A stretch of DNA of 20,589 bases from DATARH01 sp035504235 (GTDB taxonomy: Bacteria > Pseudomonadota > Alphaproteobacteria > ATCC43930 > CGMCC-115725): contig DATJSH010000086.1 in assembly GCA_035504235.1 (NCBI GenBank), positions 1-20,589 on the forward strand, given 5' to 3'. Every line of letters begins with the position of its first letter. Position 1 is the stretch's first letter. Both the position numbers and the translations under genes were made by a program. This document shows, piece by piece, positions 1 to 8,006 of this stretch. Under the pieces are notes generated by a model that worked only from the letters and a program-made list of their open reading frames with translations, was not told where the DNA came from and made no database searches.

Positions 1-672
1 GCGATGATCCAGAAAACCCAGGCGATCATCGCGCAGAAGACCATCGTCGCGCCGTTCGGCGGGCGGCTCGGCGTCCGCCAGGTCAATCTCGGTCAATACC
101 TCAACCCGGGGAATCCGATCGTTACGCTGACCGACCTCAAGACGCTCTACGTCAATTTCACCCTGCCGTCGCAGATGACGCCGCAGATCGATGTGGGGCA
201 GAAGGTCGACGTCACCGCCGATGCCTTTCCGGGCAAGAAATTCACCGCGACGATCACCACGATCGAGCCGCAGATCTCGGCCAACACCCGCACGCTCAAT
301 ATTCAGGCGACGATGCCCAACCCGGACGAGTCGCTGCGGCCGGGCATGTTCGTCAATGCCGCCGTGGTGCTGCCCGAGCAGGCGCCGGAGGTGGTGCTGT
401 CCGAGACCGCGGTCGACTACACGCTCTACGGCGACAGCGTCTACGTGATCCGCCAGGACGGACAGGATAGCGCCGGCAAGCCGGTGCTGAAGGCGCATCG
501 CGTGGCGGTGAAGACCGGGCTGCGCTGGGATGACAAGGTGGCCGTGCTCAGCGGCTTGAAAGCCGGCGACGAGGTCGTCGCCGCGGGCCAGATCAAGGTA
601 CAGGACGGTGCCGCGGTCACCGTTACCGGCAACCCGCCGCCGCAGCCTCCGGCGCATCTGACGCCGCAGTAA
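1..672 (+). CDS. RND efflux periplasmic adaptor (membrane-fusion protein), 5'-truncated by window edge
   Basis: This is the C-terminal part of a HlyD/AcrA-type adaptor that bridges an inner-membrane RND pump to an outer-membrane channel. The reading frame is open from base 1, so the ATG at 4 is internal and the true start lies upstream. Visible residues begin at the second half of the lipoyl-like domain (IVAPFGGRLG, then VNLGQYLNPGNPIVTLTDL). A beta-barrel follows (YVNFTLPSQ to PNPDESLRPGMFVNAAVVLP), then a membrane-proximal domain ending in a proline-rich tail. The LRPGMF segment is typical of RND adaptors. The gene ends 68 bases before the RND pump on the same strand, the usual adaptor-pump operon order. 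The substrate cannot be told from sequence. Confidence 0.93.
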   Translation, partial: AMIQKTQAIIAQKTIVAPFGGRLGVRQVNLGQYLNPGNPIVTLTDLKTLYVNFTLPSQMTPQIDVGQKVDVTADAFPGKKFTATITTIEPQISANTRTLNIQATMPNPDESLRPGMFVNAAVVLPEQAPEVVLSETAVDYTLYGDSVYVIRQDGQDSAGKPVLKAHRVAVKTGLRWDDKVAVLSGLKAGDEVVAAGQIKVQDGAAVTVTGNPPPQPPAHLTPQ

Positions 673-679
673 TTTTTAG

Positions 680-740
680 CCCCTCCCGCAAGGGGGAGAG
701 GGAGGGGTGTCCGCGCGCAGCGTGAGAGGGTGAGGGTTCG
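680..740 (+). repeat. GC-rich palindromic intergenic element ending in the RND gene's ribosome binding site
   Basis: CCCCTCCC (680-687) pairs perfectly with GGGAGGGG (700-707). Next come a GTCCGCGCGC stretch and a purine-rich tail, GAGAGGGTGAGGG (724-736), directly before the ATG at 741. The layout (hairpin, then GCGCGC, then GTGAGGG) resembles a dispersed intergenic repeat common in alphaproteobacterial genomes; that recognition is from memory. Its tail seems to serve as the Shine-Dalgarno of the pump gene, with GAGGG at 732-736 and an earlier AGAGGG at 725-730. No U-tract follows the hairpin, so it is a poor intrinsic terminator. Confidence 0.6.
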
Positions 741-3700
741 ATGAGATTTACCGATCTCTTTATCCGCCGCCCGGTGCTGGCGACCGTCGTCAGCCTGTTG
801 ATCCTGCTGATCGGCGCGCGGGCGATGTACGGGCTGCAGGTCCGCCAGTACCCGAAACTGTCGAACACGACAATCACGGTGACGACGATCTACCCCGGCG
901 CATCGCCCGATCTCATCGAAGGCTTTATCACCGTGCCCATCGAGCAGGCGGTCGCGACCGCCGAGGGCATCGACTACATGACCTCGAACTCGGTGCTCGG
1001 CACCAGCACGATCACTGCCTACATCAAGCTCAATTACGATCCGAGCAAGGCGCTTTCCGACGTCCTCGCCAAGGTACAACAGGTCAAATACCTGCTGCCG
1101 ACCGGCTCGGAGGACCCGATCATCACCAAGCAGACGGGGCAGACGACCGATATCATGTATATCGGCTTCGGCAGCGCCACCCTGCAGGCTTCCGCCATCA
1201 CCGACTATCTGACCCGCGTCGTGCAGCCTTTGATGGCGACCGTCGACGGCGTCTCGCAGGCCGAGATCCTCGGCGGCCAGACCTTCGCGATGCGGCTCTG
1301 GCTCGATCCCGACAAGATGGCGGCGCGCGGTATCTCGGCCGGCGATGTGCAGCAGGCGATCCTTGCCAACAACTTCCAATCCGCGCCCGGCCAGGCTAAG
1401 GGCGTTTACACCGTCACCAATGTCGACGCACAGACCGGCCTCACCAGCGTCGACCAGTTCAAGAAGATGGTCGTCAAGGCGTCGAACGGCGCGGTCGTCC
1501 GCGTGGAAGACATCGCCAGTGTCGAGCTCGCGGCGCAGAGCTGGACGTCGAGTGTCGCGATGAACGGCCAGCACGCGGTTTTTGTCGGCATCCAGTCGAC
1601 CCCGGACGGCAACCCGCTGACCATCGTCAAGGGGGTGCGCGCGCTGTTCCCGCAGATCGAGCGGACGCTCCCGCCGGCGGTGAAGATGCAGGTCGCTTAC
1701 GATTCGACGAGGTTCATCCAGGCGTCGATCGACGAGGTGAAAACGAGCCTCGGCCAGGCGATCGTCATCGTCGTGGTGGTGATCTTCCTGTTCCTCGGCA
1801 GTCTGCGCTCGGTGGTCATCCCGATCGTGACGATCCCCTTATCGCTGGTCGGCGCCGGGATCATCATGTCGGGGCTCGGCTTCAGTCTCAACCTGCTGAC
1901 CTTGCTGGCGATGGTGCTGGCGATCGGGCTTGTCGTCGATGATGCGATCGTCGTCGTCGAGAATGTCTACCGTCACCTCGAAGAGGGAAAGAGTCCGCCC
2001 CAGGCGGCGCTGATCGGCGCGCGCGAGATCGCCGGGCCGGTCATCACCATGACCCTGACGCTTGCCGCCGTCTACGCGCCGATCGGCTTCCTGGGCGGCG
2101 TCACCGGCGCGTTGTTCCGCGAATTCGCCTTCACCCTTGCCGGCGCGGTCATCATCTCGGGCATCGTCGCAGTGACCTTGTCGCCGATGATGTGCTCGCT
2201 CTTGCTGAAGCAAGGCGCGGCCGAGAAGGGCTTTGCGAAGCTGCTCGACCGCGGCTTCAACGGCCTCGCCAACTGGTACGGAAGGCGGCTCGAGCGCTCG
2301 CTCGATTACCGCGCGGTGACGGCTCTTTTCGCGGTCGCGGTGTTTGTCGCGCTCGGCTTTATGTACATGAACACCAAGAAGGAGCTGGCGCCCGAGGAAG
2401 ACCAGGGCGTGCTCTTCGCGCTGACCAAGGCGCCGCAATACGCGAACCTCGACTATCTCGACGCCTATGGCGAGGAGATGGACAAGGCCCTGGCGTCGTT
2501 CCCCGAGAGCGATCTGCGCTTTGTCGTCAACGGCCGCAACGGCCCGAACCAGGGGATCGCCGGCATGATCCTGAAGCCGTGGGACGAGCGCGCCCGCACG
2601 GCGATGCAGATCAAGCCGCTGATGCAGGCCAAGCTCAACGGCATCGAGGGAATGCGCGCCTTCGCCTTCTCGCTGCCGCCGTTGCCCGCGTCGATCGGCG
2701 GCCTGCCGGTGCAGATGGTGATCTATTCGACCGGCGATTTCATCTCGATCTTCAACGCGATGAACAAGCTCAAGGACGCGGCGCGCAAAAGCGGCCTCTT
2801 CATCGTCGTCGACAGCGATCTCGACTTCAACCAGCCGACGATCCGCATCGAGGTCGACCGCTCCAAGGCCAACGAGCTCGGCGTGACGATGCAGTCGATC
2901 GGCGACACGCTGGCGCTGCTGGTTGGCGAGAACTACGTCAACCGCTTCAACCTCCAAGGCCGCTCTTACGAAGTCATCCCGCAAGTTCCGCGCGTCGATC
3001 GGCTCAACCAGGATGCGCTGACCCAGTACTACGTGAAGTCGGCGGCCGGCGACCCGGTGCCGCTGTCGAACCTCGTCAAGGTCTCGACCGTCACCGCGCC
3101 CAACGCGCTGACCGGCTACAACCAGCTCCATTCGGCGACGTTCCAGGCGGTGCCGATGCCCGGCGTGACGATGGGCCAGGCGGTCGATTTCCTCGAACAG
3201 CAGGCCAAGACGCTGCCGCAAGGCTTCAACCACGACTACCTGTCGGATTCGCGCCAGTATGTGCAGGAGGGGAACGCGCTTGTCGTGACCTTCGTCTTCG
3301 CGCTGATCATCATCTTCCTGGTGCTGGCGGCGCAGTTCGAAAGCCTGCGCGACCCGTTCGTGATCCTCATCAGCGTGCCGATGTCGATGTTCGGCGCGAT
3401 GCTGCCGCTGTTTATCGGCGTTTCGACGATGAACATCTACAGCCAGGTCGGGCTGGTGACGCTTGTCGGCCTTATCAGCAAGCACGGCATCCTGATGGTC
3501 GAGTTCGCCAACCAGCTGCAGATCAACGAGGGGCTCGACCGCCGCCAGGCGATCGAGCGCTCGGCGCGCGTCCGGTTGCGGCCGATCCTGATGACGACGG
3601 CGGCGATGGTGGTCGGCCTCTTTCCGCTGGTGACGGCGACCGGCGCCGGCGCGGCGAGCCGCTTCTCGATCGGCATCGTCGTCGTCTGCGGCATGTCGAT

Positions 3701-3812
3701 CGGCACGCTCTTCACGCTGTTCGTGCTGCCGGCGGTCTACACCGTGCTGGCCAAGGACCACGTCGCGGCGGCGCATTCGGTGCGCGCCCGGGAATTGGCG
3801 CAGATCACATAA
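741..3812 (+). CDS. RND multidrug efflux pump, HAE-1 family inner-membrane permease
   Basis: This 1023-residue proton-driven exporter is of the AcrB/MexB class and has the usual family length. The N-terminus is typical (FTDLFIRRPVLATVVSLLI), with TM1 followed by the first periplasmic porter domain. TM4 carries the adjacent aspartates D400 and D401 in GLVVDDAIVVVENV, and TM10 carries K914 in GLISKHGILMVEFAN; these match the proton-relay residues of AcrB. The second half repeats the fold (FVFALIIIFLVLAAQFES onward). It follows the adaptor gene and would form a complex with it. No outer-membrane channel gene is present downstream, so a TolC-type partner must be encoded elsewhere or upstream. The ATG at 741 is chosen because the hydrophobic N-terminus begins directly there and a purine-rich SD precedes it. 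The substrate is unknown. Confidence 0.96.
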   Translation: MRFTDLFIRRPVLATVVSLLILLIGARAMYGLQVRQYPKLSNTTITVTTIYPGASPDLIEGFITVPIEQAVATAEGIDYMTSNSVLGTSTITAYIKLNYDPSKALSDVLAKVQQVKYLLPTGSEDPIITKQTGQTTDIMYIGFGSATLQASAITDYLTRVVQPLMATVDGVSQAEILGGQTFAMRLWLDPDKMAARGISAGDVQQAILANNFQSAPGQAKGVYTVTNVDAQTGLTSVDQFKKMVVKASNGAVVRVEDIASVELAAQSWTSSVAMNGQHAVFVGIQSTPDGNPLTIVKGVRALFPQIERTLPPAVKMQVAYDSTRFIQASIDEVKTSLGQAIVIVVVVIFLFLGSLRSVVIPIVTIPLSLVGAGIIMSGLGFSLNLLTLLAMVLAIGLVVDDAIVVVENVYRHLEEGKSPPQAALIGAREIAGPVITMTLTLAAVYAPIGFLGGVTGALFREFAFTLAGAVIISGIVAVTLSPMMCSLLLKQGAAEKGFAKLLDRGFNGLANWYGRRLERSLDYRAVTALFAVAVFVALGFMYMNTKKELAPEEDQGVLFALTKAPQYANLDYLDAYGEEMDKALASFPESDLRFVVNGRNGPNQGIAGMILKPWDERARTAMQIKPLMQAKLNGIEGMRAFAFSLPPLPASIGGLPVQMVIYSTGDFISIFNAMNKLKDAARKSGLFIVVDSDLDFNQPTIRIEVDRSKANELGVTMQSIGDTLALLVGENYVNRFNLQGRSYEVIPQVPRVDRLNQDALTQYYVKSAAGDPVPLSNLVKVSTVTAPNALTGYNQLHSATFQAVPMPGVTMGQAVDFLEQQAKTLPQGFNHDYLSDSRQYVQEGNALVVTFVFALIIIFLVLAAQFESLRDPFVILISVPMSMFGAMLPLFIGVSTMNIYSQVGLVTLVGLISKHGILMVEFANQLQINEGLDRRQAIERSARVRLRPILMTTAAMVVGLFPLVTATGAGAASRFSIGIVVVCGMSIGTLFTLFVLPAVYTVLAKDHVAAAHSVRARELAQIT

Positions 3813-3829
3813 GACACGCTTTTTCCTGT

Positions 3830-3935
3830 GTCATTGCCGCGGAAGCGGGAACCCATGAACACAGGCTGGCGCCGGCTTCGTGCCGTCGGTGTTCGTGGGT
3901 TGCGGGTCCGGCCCTTCAGGCCGCCCCGAAATGAC
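3830..3935. repeat. Composite inverted-repeat element between the RND and MATE genes
   Basis: The outer ends are GTCATT (3830-3835) and AATGAC (3930-3935). Inside, ACCCATGAACAC (3851-3862) pairs with GTGTTCGTGGGT (3889-3900), 12 positions with one T-G wobble. The opening GTCATTGCCGCGGAAGCGGGAACCC closely resembles the widespread 'GTCATTCCCGCGAAAGCGGGAA' intergenic repeat of proteobacteria, whose antisense translation (SRFRGND) is a familiar artefact in databases. The element extends into the 3' end of the MATE gene. Confidence 0.72.
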
Positions 3936-5277
3936 GGGAGGAAGTTTGGCGCCATAGCCGTGCTGTCAGCAGCGCGGCGACCGTGGTCAATCCGAGCACA
4001 AATCCCCACCACATGCCGATCGGGCCGAGGCTGAGCAGGAAGGTCAGCGCCCAACCGCCGGCGAAGCCGATGACCCAGTAGCCCAGCGCGGCGTAGAACA
4101 TCGGCGCGATGGTGTCCTCATACCCGCGCAACGCTCCGGCCGCGACGACCTGCATCCCGTCGACCACCTGGAACAGGCCGGCGAAGACCAGAAAGCGCAA
4201 GGCCAGCGCCACCAGCGCATGGTTCCCCGGAGCGTCGGCCGAGACGTAAACCGCGACGATCGCATGCGGCGCCGTCCAGATGACGATCGCTGAGGCAGCC
4301 ATAAATCCCGTGCCCAGCACCATCGCGACAAGAACCGCCCGTCGCGCCGCCACCGGCCGCCCGGCGCCGCGCTCGGCGGCGACCCGCACCGTCGCCGCCT
4401 GGCCGATCCCCATCGGCACCATGAAGGTGATGCTGGCATAGTTGATCGCGATCTGATGCGCGGCGAGCGCGTCGGCGCCGAACAGCCCGACGACCGCCGC
4501 TCCGGTGACGAACACCCCGATCTCCAATGCCTGCTGCCCGCCGATCGGTGCACCCAGCCGCAGGATGCGCCAAAAATCGGCCAGCACCTCCCGGCCGGGG
4601 CAATGCAGCGGCGGCGCCAGCCCGCGGCGGCGCAGCCGCCACATCACGGTCGCGAGCCCCAGCATCATCAGCCATTGGACGCTCGCCGAGGCCGTCGCCG
4701 AGCCGACCAGCCCGAGCGCCGGCAGGCCGAGACGGCCATAGATCAGCACCCAATTGAGCGCCGCGTTGGCCGGCACGCACAGCAGCAACACGACCATCAC
4801 GCCGCGCGGCCGCTCCAGCGCGGCGAGCAGGCTGCGCAATACCGCGAAGAGCAGAAACCCCGGCGCACCCCAGCATATCGCGTGCAGGAAACGCCCGGTC
4901 TCGCGCGTCAGCGCCGGGTCATAGCCGATCAAGTCGAGAAGCCGGTCGGCCACGGTCATTGCCGCGATCACCATGAGCGAGAACAGCACCGCGAGCAGCA
5001 ATCCGCTGCGCGCGATGCGCCCCGCCATCTGCCTGTCGCCGGACCCGATCGAATAGGCGGCGAGCGGCGCCACCGCGGTCAGCACGCTGAGGCAGGTGAC
5101 GACGCTGGTGAAGTAGAATCCGCCGGCCAGCGCGGCTGCCGCCAGCGGCACCGCGCCGAGCTTGCCGACCATGATCGTGTCGGTGACCCCCATCGCCATC
5201 TGCGACAGGTTCGCGGTCGCCAGCGGCGCCGCCAGCACCAGGGTCGCGCGGGTTTCGGAGAAAAGAGCGGAACGCAT
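3916..5277 (-). CDS. MATE-family multidrug/toxin exporter (NorM-like)
   Basis: This 453-residue, roughly 12-helix cation-coupled exporter has the family's usual length and two-lobed hydrophobic pattern. Diagnostic segments are the N-terminal PLATANLSQMAMGVTDTIMVG (residues 18-38) and the second-lobe AHQIAINY (273-280) followed by FMVPMGIGQAATVRV. The start at 5277 is chosen over an in-frame upstream ATG at 5400 for two reasons. AAAGGA sits about five bases upstream of it, and the 41 extra residues of the longer form are arginine-rich and unlike the family. The last five residues (HFGAA) and the stop codon lie inside a palindromic repeat element. The gene is divergent from the dioxygenase and convergent with the RND pump. 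The substrate is unknown. Confidence 0.94.
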   Translation of the reverse strand: MRSALFSETRATLVLAAPLATANLSQMAMGVTDTIMVGKLGAVPLAAAALAGGFYFTSVVTCLSVLTAVAPLAAYSIGSGDRQMAGRIARSGLLLAVLFSLMVIAAMTVADRLLDLIGYDPALTRETGRFLHAICWGAPGFLLFAVLRSLLAALERPRGVMVVLLLCVPANAALNWVLIYGRLGLPALGLVGSATASASVQWLMMLGLATVMWRLRRRGLAPPLHCPGREVLADFWRILRLGAPIGGQQALEIGVFVTGAAVVGLFGADALAAHQIAINYASITFMVPMGIGQAATVRVAAERGAGRPVAARRAVLVAMVLGTGFMAASAIVIWTAPHAIVAVYVSADAPGNHALVALALRFLVFAGLFQVVDGMQVVAAGALRGYEDTIAPMFYAALGYWVIGFAGGWALTFLLSLGPIGMWWGFVLGLTTVAALLTARLWRQTSSRHFGAA

Positions 5278-5437
5278 TTGCGTCCTTTGAGATGCCTTCG
5301 GCGACACTCGGGGTGGGGCGAGCGTCCGGTCGAGGGCAATCGGGCATGAGGGATAGGCAGCTTGCCTTCCCAAGGCGGCTCGCTTAATGCGAGGCCTCAA
5401 AGGAACGCTGGGCTGGTTTGCAGGGGCGCCGGCCGGT

Positions 5438-5466
5438 TTGACGCCTCATGGCAAAGGCCATAGGCT
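5438..5466 (+). promoter_or_regulatory. Possible sigma-70-type promoter for the dioxygenase gene
   Basis: TTGACG (5438-5443) is five of six to the -35 consensus. It is followed after 17 bases by TAGGCT (5461-5466), a weak -10, about 35 bases before the dioxygenase ATG. The spacing is right but the -10 is poor. The rest of the 223-base divergent intergenic region (5278-5500) shows only a small 5-bp hairpin near 5364-5376. Confidence 0.3.
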
Positions 5467-5500
5467 TTTTCAAGCAAAATCGCGCACGGAGGACATCGCC

Positions 5501-6355
5501 ATGGCGTATCGGATCACGCCGCTGACCGCGCACACCGGCGCCGAGGTCACAGGTCTCGATCTGTCGCAGCCGCTCGACCCCGCGACCAGGACCGCGCTCA
5601 ACCGTGCCTGGGCGCAGCATCATGTGCTGGTGATCCGCGAGCAAAAATACCAGCCGCCCGATTTCCTCCGGGCCGTTCAGGTATTCGGCGAGCTGCAGCC
5701 GCACGACAAAAAGGACATGCACGTCCCCGGCTTTCCGGAAATGTACTACGTGACCAACACGGAATTTCTCGGCACAAGGCGCATGATCCCGGGCGAGACG
5801 TTCCACACCGACCACTCGAACCATCCGGCGCCGCCCAAAGCGACGATCCTCTATCCCGTGGAGCTGCCGACCAGCGGCGGCGACACGCAATACGTCAACA
5901 TGCACCTCGCCTATGACGAGCTCTCGGACGCGATGAAAAAGAAGATCGACGGGCTCAAGGCGGTGCACGTCTATCTCAGCAAATACAGCCCGCGGCCGCT
6001 GAAACCATTGAACGAGGAGAGCCTCAAGGCACTCCCGCCGGCAGGCATCCACCCGCTGGTGCGCGTCCACCCCGACAACGGCCGCAAGGCGCTCTTCATG
6101 AACCCGGTGCGGATCGAATCGATCGTCGGCATGCCCGACGACGAGGCGCTCGACCTCGTCGCCGAGCTGATGGCGCACGCGACGCAGAAGAAATACGAGT
6201 ACCGCCACCAGTGGCGCATGGGCGACATGGTGATCTGGGACAACCGCAGCGTGCTGCACAAGGCCAACCCGGATTACGACATGAACCAGCGCCGCTATCT
6301 CTATCGCCTGATGCTCAAGGGCGAGGCGCCGATCCCGGTGGCGCAGGCGGCGTGA
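5501..6355 (+). CDS. TauD/TfdA-family Fe(II)/2-oxoglutarate dioxygenase
   Basis: This 284-residue cytosolic non-haem iron dioxygenase would hydroxylate a small organic substrate using O2 and 2-oxoglutarate. The facial triad is visible: H102 and D104 in FHTDH, and H253 in DNRSVLHKA. T129 in GDTQYVN and an arginine in the QRRYLYRL segment (264-269) fit the 2-oxoglutarate-binding positions of the family. The length matches TauD/TfdA proteins (about 280). The start at 5501 is supported by GGAGG at 5488-5492, eight bases upstream, and by alignment of the N-terminus YRITPLTAHTGAEVTGLDLS with the family. An upstream in-frame ATG at 5387 would add 38 atypical residues. The substrate (taurine, a sulfonate, an aryloxyalkanoate or other) cannot be assigned: no sulfonate transporter or other pathway gene is adjacent. 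Confidence 0.92.
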   Translation: MAYRITPLTAHTGAEVTGLDLSQPLDPATRTALNRAWAQHHVLVIREQKYQPPDFLRAVQVFGELQPHDKKDMHVPGFPEMYYVTNTEFLGTRRMIPGETFHTDHSNHPAPPKATILYPVELPTSGGDTQYVNMHLAYDELSDAMKKKIDGLKAVHVYLSKYSPRPLKPLNEESLKALPPAGIHPLVRVHPDNGRKALFMNPVRIESIVGMPDDEALDLVAELMAHATQKKYEYRHQWRMGDMVIWDNRSVLHKANPDYDMNQRRYLYRLMLKGEAPIPVAQAA

Positions 6356-6383
6356 CGGAACGTTGGCGGAACCGAGCCAAGGG

Positions 6384-6411
6384 ACAAGAACGAATCGGAA
6401 TTCATTCTTGT
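6384..6411. terminator. Hairpin between convergent genes, possible bidirectional terminator
   Basis: ACAAGAACGAAT (6384-6395) pairs with ATTCATTCTTGT (6400-6411) around a 4-base loop, CGGA, giving a 12-position stem with one mismatch. It lies in the 68-base gap between the 3' ends of the dioxygenase (+) and the hydrolase (-). The stem is AT-rich with no clear U-tract on either side, so termination is only inferred from position. Confidence 0.45.
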
Positions 6412-6423
6412 AGATAGCGGCGA

Positions 6424-7164
6424 CTAGCCCAGCCGGCGCTTGAACAGCTCGCTCACCAGGCCGTAGCAATGCCAGGCGAGCGCGGGGTCATAACGCGGTC
6501 CTTCATCCCGCATGAAGGCGTGCGCGGCGTTGAATTCGTGCCAGGTGTAGGTGGCGCCCACTTCCTCAAGCGTATCGCGGATGAGCCGCCGGCCGGCGAG
6601 CGGCACGTGCGGGTCCTGCCGGCCCCAGATCATCAGGAGCTCGCCCTTGATGTCGCCGGCGCGCGCGAGGCTGTTGTCGGCGTTGCCCTTGCCGAGCTGG
6701 TGGTCGTGGATGTCGGTCGCATAGAAGCAGGCGGTGGCGGCCACGTCCGGGTTCATCCCGGCGCGAAACGCAAGATGCCCGCCGAGGCAAATCCCCATCG
6801 CGCCGAGCTTGCCGCTGCACGCCGGATGGGTTTTGAGGTGGTCGAGCGCGGCGCGCGCGTCGCTGTCATGGGCGGCGACGGTCTTCTCGAACTTGAGCGC
6901 ATTGCCGCGGTCGGTGCCCGGCGCGTCGTAGAGCAGCACCGTGCCGGGCGCTTCGTATTCGTGATAGACCTCGGGCGCCGAGACGACAAACCCCTGGCCG
7001 GCGAGAAACGCCGCCATGCGCCGCACCGGGCCGGTGATCTGGTAAATCTCGGAATAGAGCACGATCCCCGGGTAGCGGCCAGGCGCCTGCGGGGCGAACA
7101 GATGCACCCGCATCGGCCCGGTCGGGGTCGCGATGTCCTCGAACGCATGCTCGTTGATGATCAT
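6424..7164 (-). CDS. Dienelactone hydrolase family alpha/beta-hydrolase
   Basis: This 246-residue alpha/beta-hydrolase is of the dienelactone hydrolase (carboxymethylenebutenolidase-like) type. The Cys-Asp-His triad is visible: C126 in GICLGG, D184 in WGRQDPHVP and H215 in FNAAHAFMRDEG. A glutamate in LYSEIYQ (E39) sits where the classical enzyme has its active-site glutamate. The length matches the family. The start at 7164 is supported by AGGGAGG (7174-7180 on the complement), about nine bases upstream. A longer frame starting at 7329 would overlap the metallopeptidase gene and add 55 atypical residues. No other aromatic-degradation genes are nearby, so the natural substrate is unclear. Confidence 0.92.
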   Translation of the reverse strand: MIINEHAFEDIATPTGPMRVHLFAPQAPGRYPGIVLYSEIYQITGPVRRMAAFLAGQGFVVSAPEVYHEYEAPGTVLLYDAPGTDRGNALKFEKTVAAHDSDARAALDHLKTHPACSGKLGAMGICLGGHLAFRAGMNPDVAATACFYATDIHDHQLGKGNADNSLARAGDIKGELLMIWGRQDPHVPLAGRRLIRDTLEEVGATYTWHEFNAAHAFMRDEGPRYDPALAWHCYGLVSELFKRRLG

Positions 7165-7203
7165 GACCGCCGGCCTCCCTGCACCTGATGGGTAGTAGTA
7201 TAC

Positions 7204-7248
7204 AATCGCCGGCGGCCAATCGGGCCGCAGAGGCCGGAGCCGGCGATT
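7204..7248. repeat. 10-bp perfect inverted repeat between metallopeptidase and hydrolase genes
   Basis: AATCGCCGGC (7204-7213) and GCCGGCGATT (7239-7248) are perfect reverse complements around a 25-base GC-rich loop that can itself pair (GGCC...GGCC). It lies 10 bases past the metallopeptidase stop and ahead of the hydrolase start, both on the minus strand. It may terminate the first gene or sit in the second gene's promoter. A -10-like TATACT lies just beyond it on the minus strand (7202-7197), with no convincing -35. No U-tract is present. Confidence 0.5.
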
Positions 7249-7258
7249 CAAATCGCTC

Positions 7259-7969
7259 TTACCGATAGGCCAATAGCTCGGCGCGGTGCCGACGCAGCCA
7301 GGCGCGCGGCCCGGCGCTATCCGGAACAAGGCTCGCGACGACGCTCCAGAAGCGAGGCCCGTGGTTCATCTCGACGAGATGCGCGACTTCATGCGCGACG
7401 ACGTATTGGACGACCGGCTCGGGCGCGAAGACGAGCCGCCAGCTGAACGACAGCGCACCCTTCGACGAGCAGCTTCCCCACCGGCTCTTCGGGTCGCGCA
7501 CCCCGACCCGCGTGACATCCTTGCCGAGCCGCGCGGCGAGCGTGCGGGCGCGCGCGGCGAAGTCGCGCCGGGCAAGCGCCTTCAGATGGTCGGTGATCCG
7601 GCGCGGCAGATGGACGGGATCGCCTCGCACCAAGATTGCGCCGTCGGCGATGGTGACGGGCGCGGCTGCGGGCTCGGTGATGCGCCTGATGCGGTGCGGC
7701 ACGCCGAATATCGGCACTGTCGCGCCGTCGGCGAGCCGCAGCGGCGGCGGCATCGCCGCCACCCGCGCCGCAATCCAGCCGCGGTGGCGGGCGACAAAGC
7801 CGATCGCCGCGTCGGCGGCAAAGCGCCGCGGCAGCACCAGCTCGACACCGCGCGTGGCCGCGTCGACACGCAGCGACAGGCGCCGGGCCCGCGGGCTGAC
7901 ACGAATCGCGATCGGCGCGGCAAGTTCCAGTTGGCGGAGGCTGTGGCGGATCTTGTCGAGCGCCGGCAT
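7259..7969 (-). CDS. YgjP-like zinc metallopeptidase (DUF45 / SprT-WLM-like)
   Basis: This protein of about 236 residues has the gluzincin-type motif HEVAHLVEMNH (H193, E194, H197, H203) followed by GPRFW, the HExxH...HxxxFW signature of the YgjP/DUF45 family. The preceding RWGSCSSKG (163-171) is also a family hallmark. The N-terminal half is a basic beta-rich region (RVSPRARRLSLRVD). Family members are soluble and mostly of unknown substrate; E. coli YgjP is the familiar homologue. The ATG at 7969 is chosen, with GGAAG roughly 11 bases upstream. A GTG at 7996, nine codons earlier, is a real alternative. The gene is divergent from the ugp operon across a repeat-rich region. Confidence 0.9.
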   Translation of the reverse strand: MPALDKIRHSLRQLELAAPIAIRVSPRARRLSLRVDAATRGVELVLPRRFAADAAIGFVARHRGWIAARVAAMPPPLRLADGATVPIFGVPHRIRRITEPAAAPVTIADGAILVRGDPVHLPRRITDHLKALARRDFAARARTLAARLGKDVTRVGVRDPKSRWGSCSSKGALSFSWRLVFAPEPVVQYVVAHEVAHLVEMNHGPRFWSVVASLVPDSAGPRAWLRRHRAELLAYR

Positions 7970-8006
7970 GTCACAAAAGCTTCCGGGACGTGTCACGATT
8001 TGGCAA

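Noticed and set aside
1839..3776. A 645-codon open frame antisense to the RND pump
   Set aside because: It is a low-complexity, Arg/His/Asp-rich translation with no domain, produced by high-GC codon bias opposite a well-supported gene.
3813..3832. GACAC / GTGTC stem directly after the RND stop with internal T-run
   Set aside because: The T-run is in the loop, not after the stem, so it does not look like an intrinsic terminator, and it overlaps the start of the larger repeat element.
2192..3934. A 580-codon open frame in another forward frame of the RND pump
   Set aside because: The translation is Arg/Ala/Gly-rich with no recognisable fold, and it lies almost wholly inside the confident pump gene.
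5364..5376. Small hairpin GCCTT-CCC-AAGGC upstream of the MATE gene
   Set aside because: A 5-bp stem is expected by chance at this GC content and has no supporting context.
5278..5400. N-terminal extension of the MATE protein to an ATG at 5400
   Set aside because: The extra residues are unlike MATE N-termini, and the ATG at 5277 has a good ribosome binding site.
7165..7329. N-terminal extension of the dienelactone hydrolase to 7329
   Set aside because: It would run through an inverted repeat and into the metallopeptidase gene, and a strong AGGGAGG site supports 7164.
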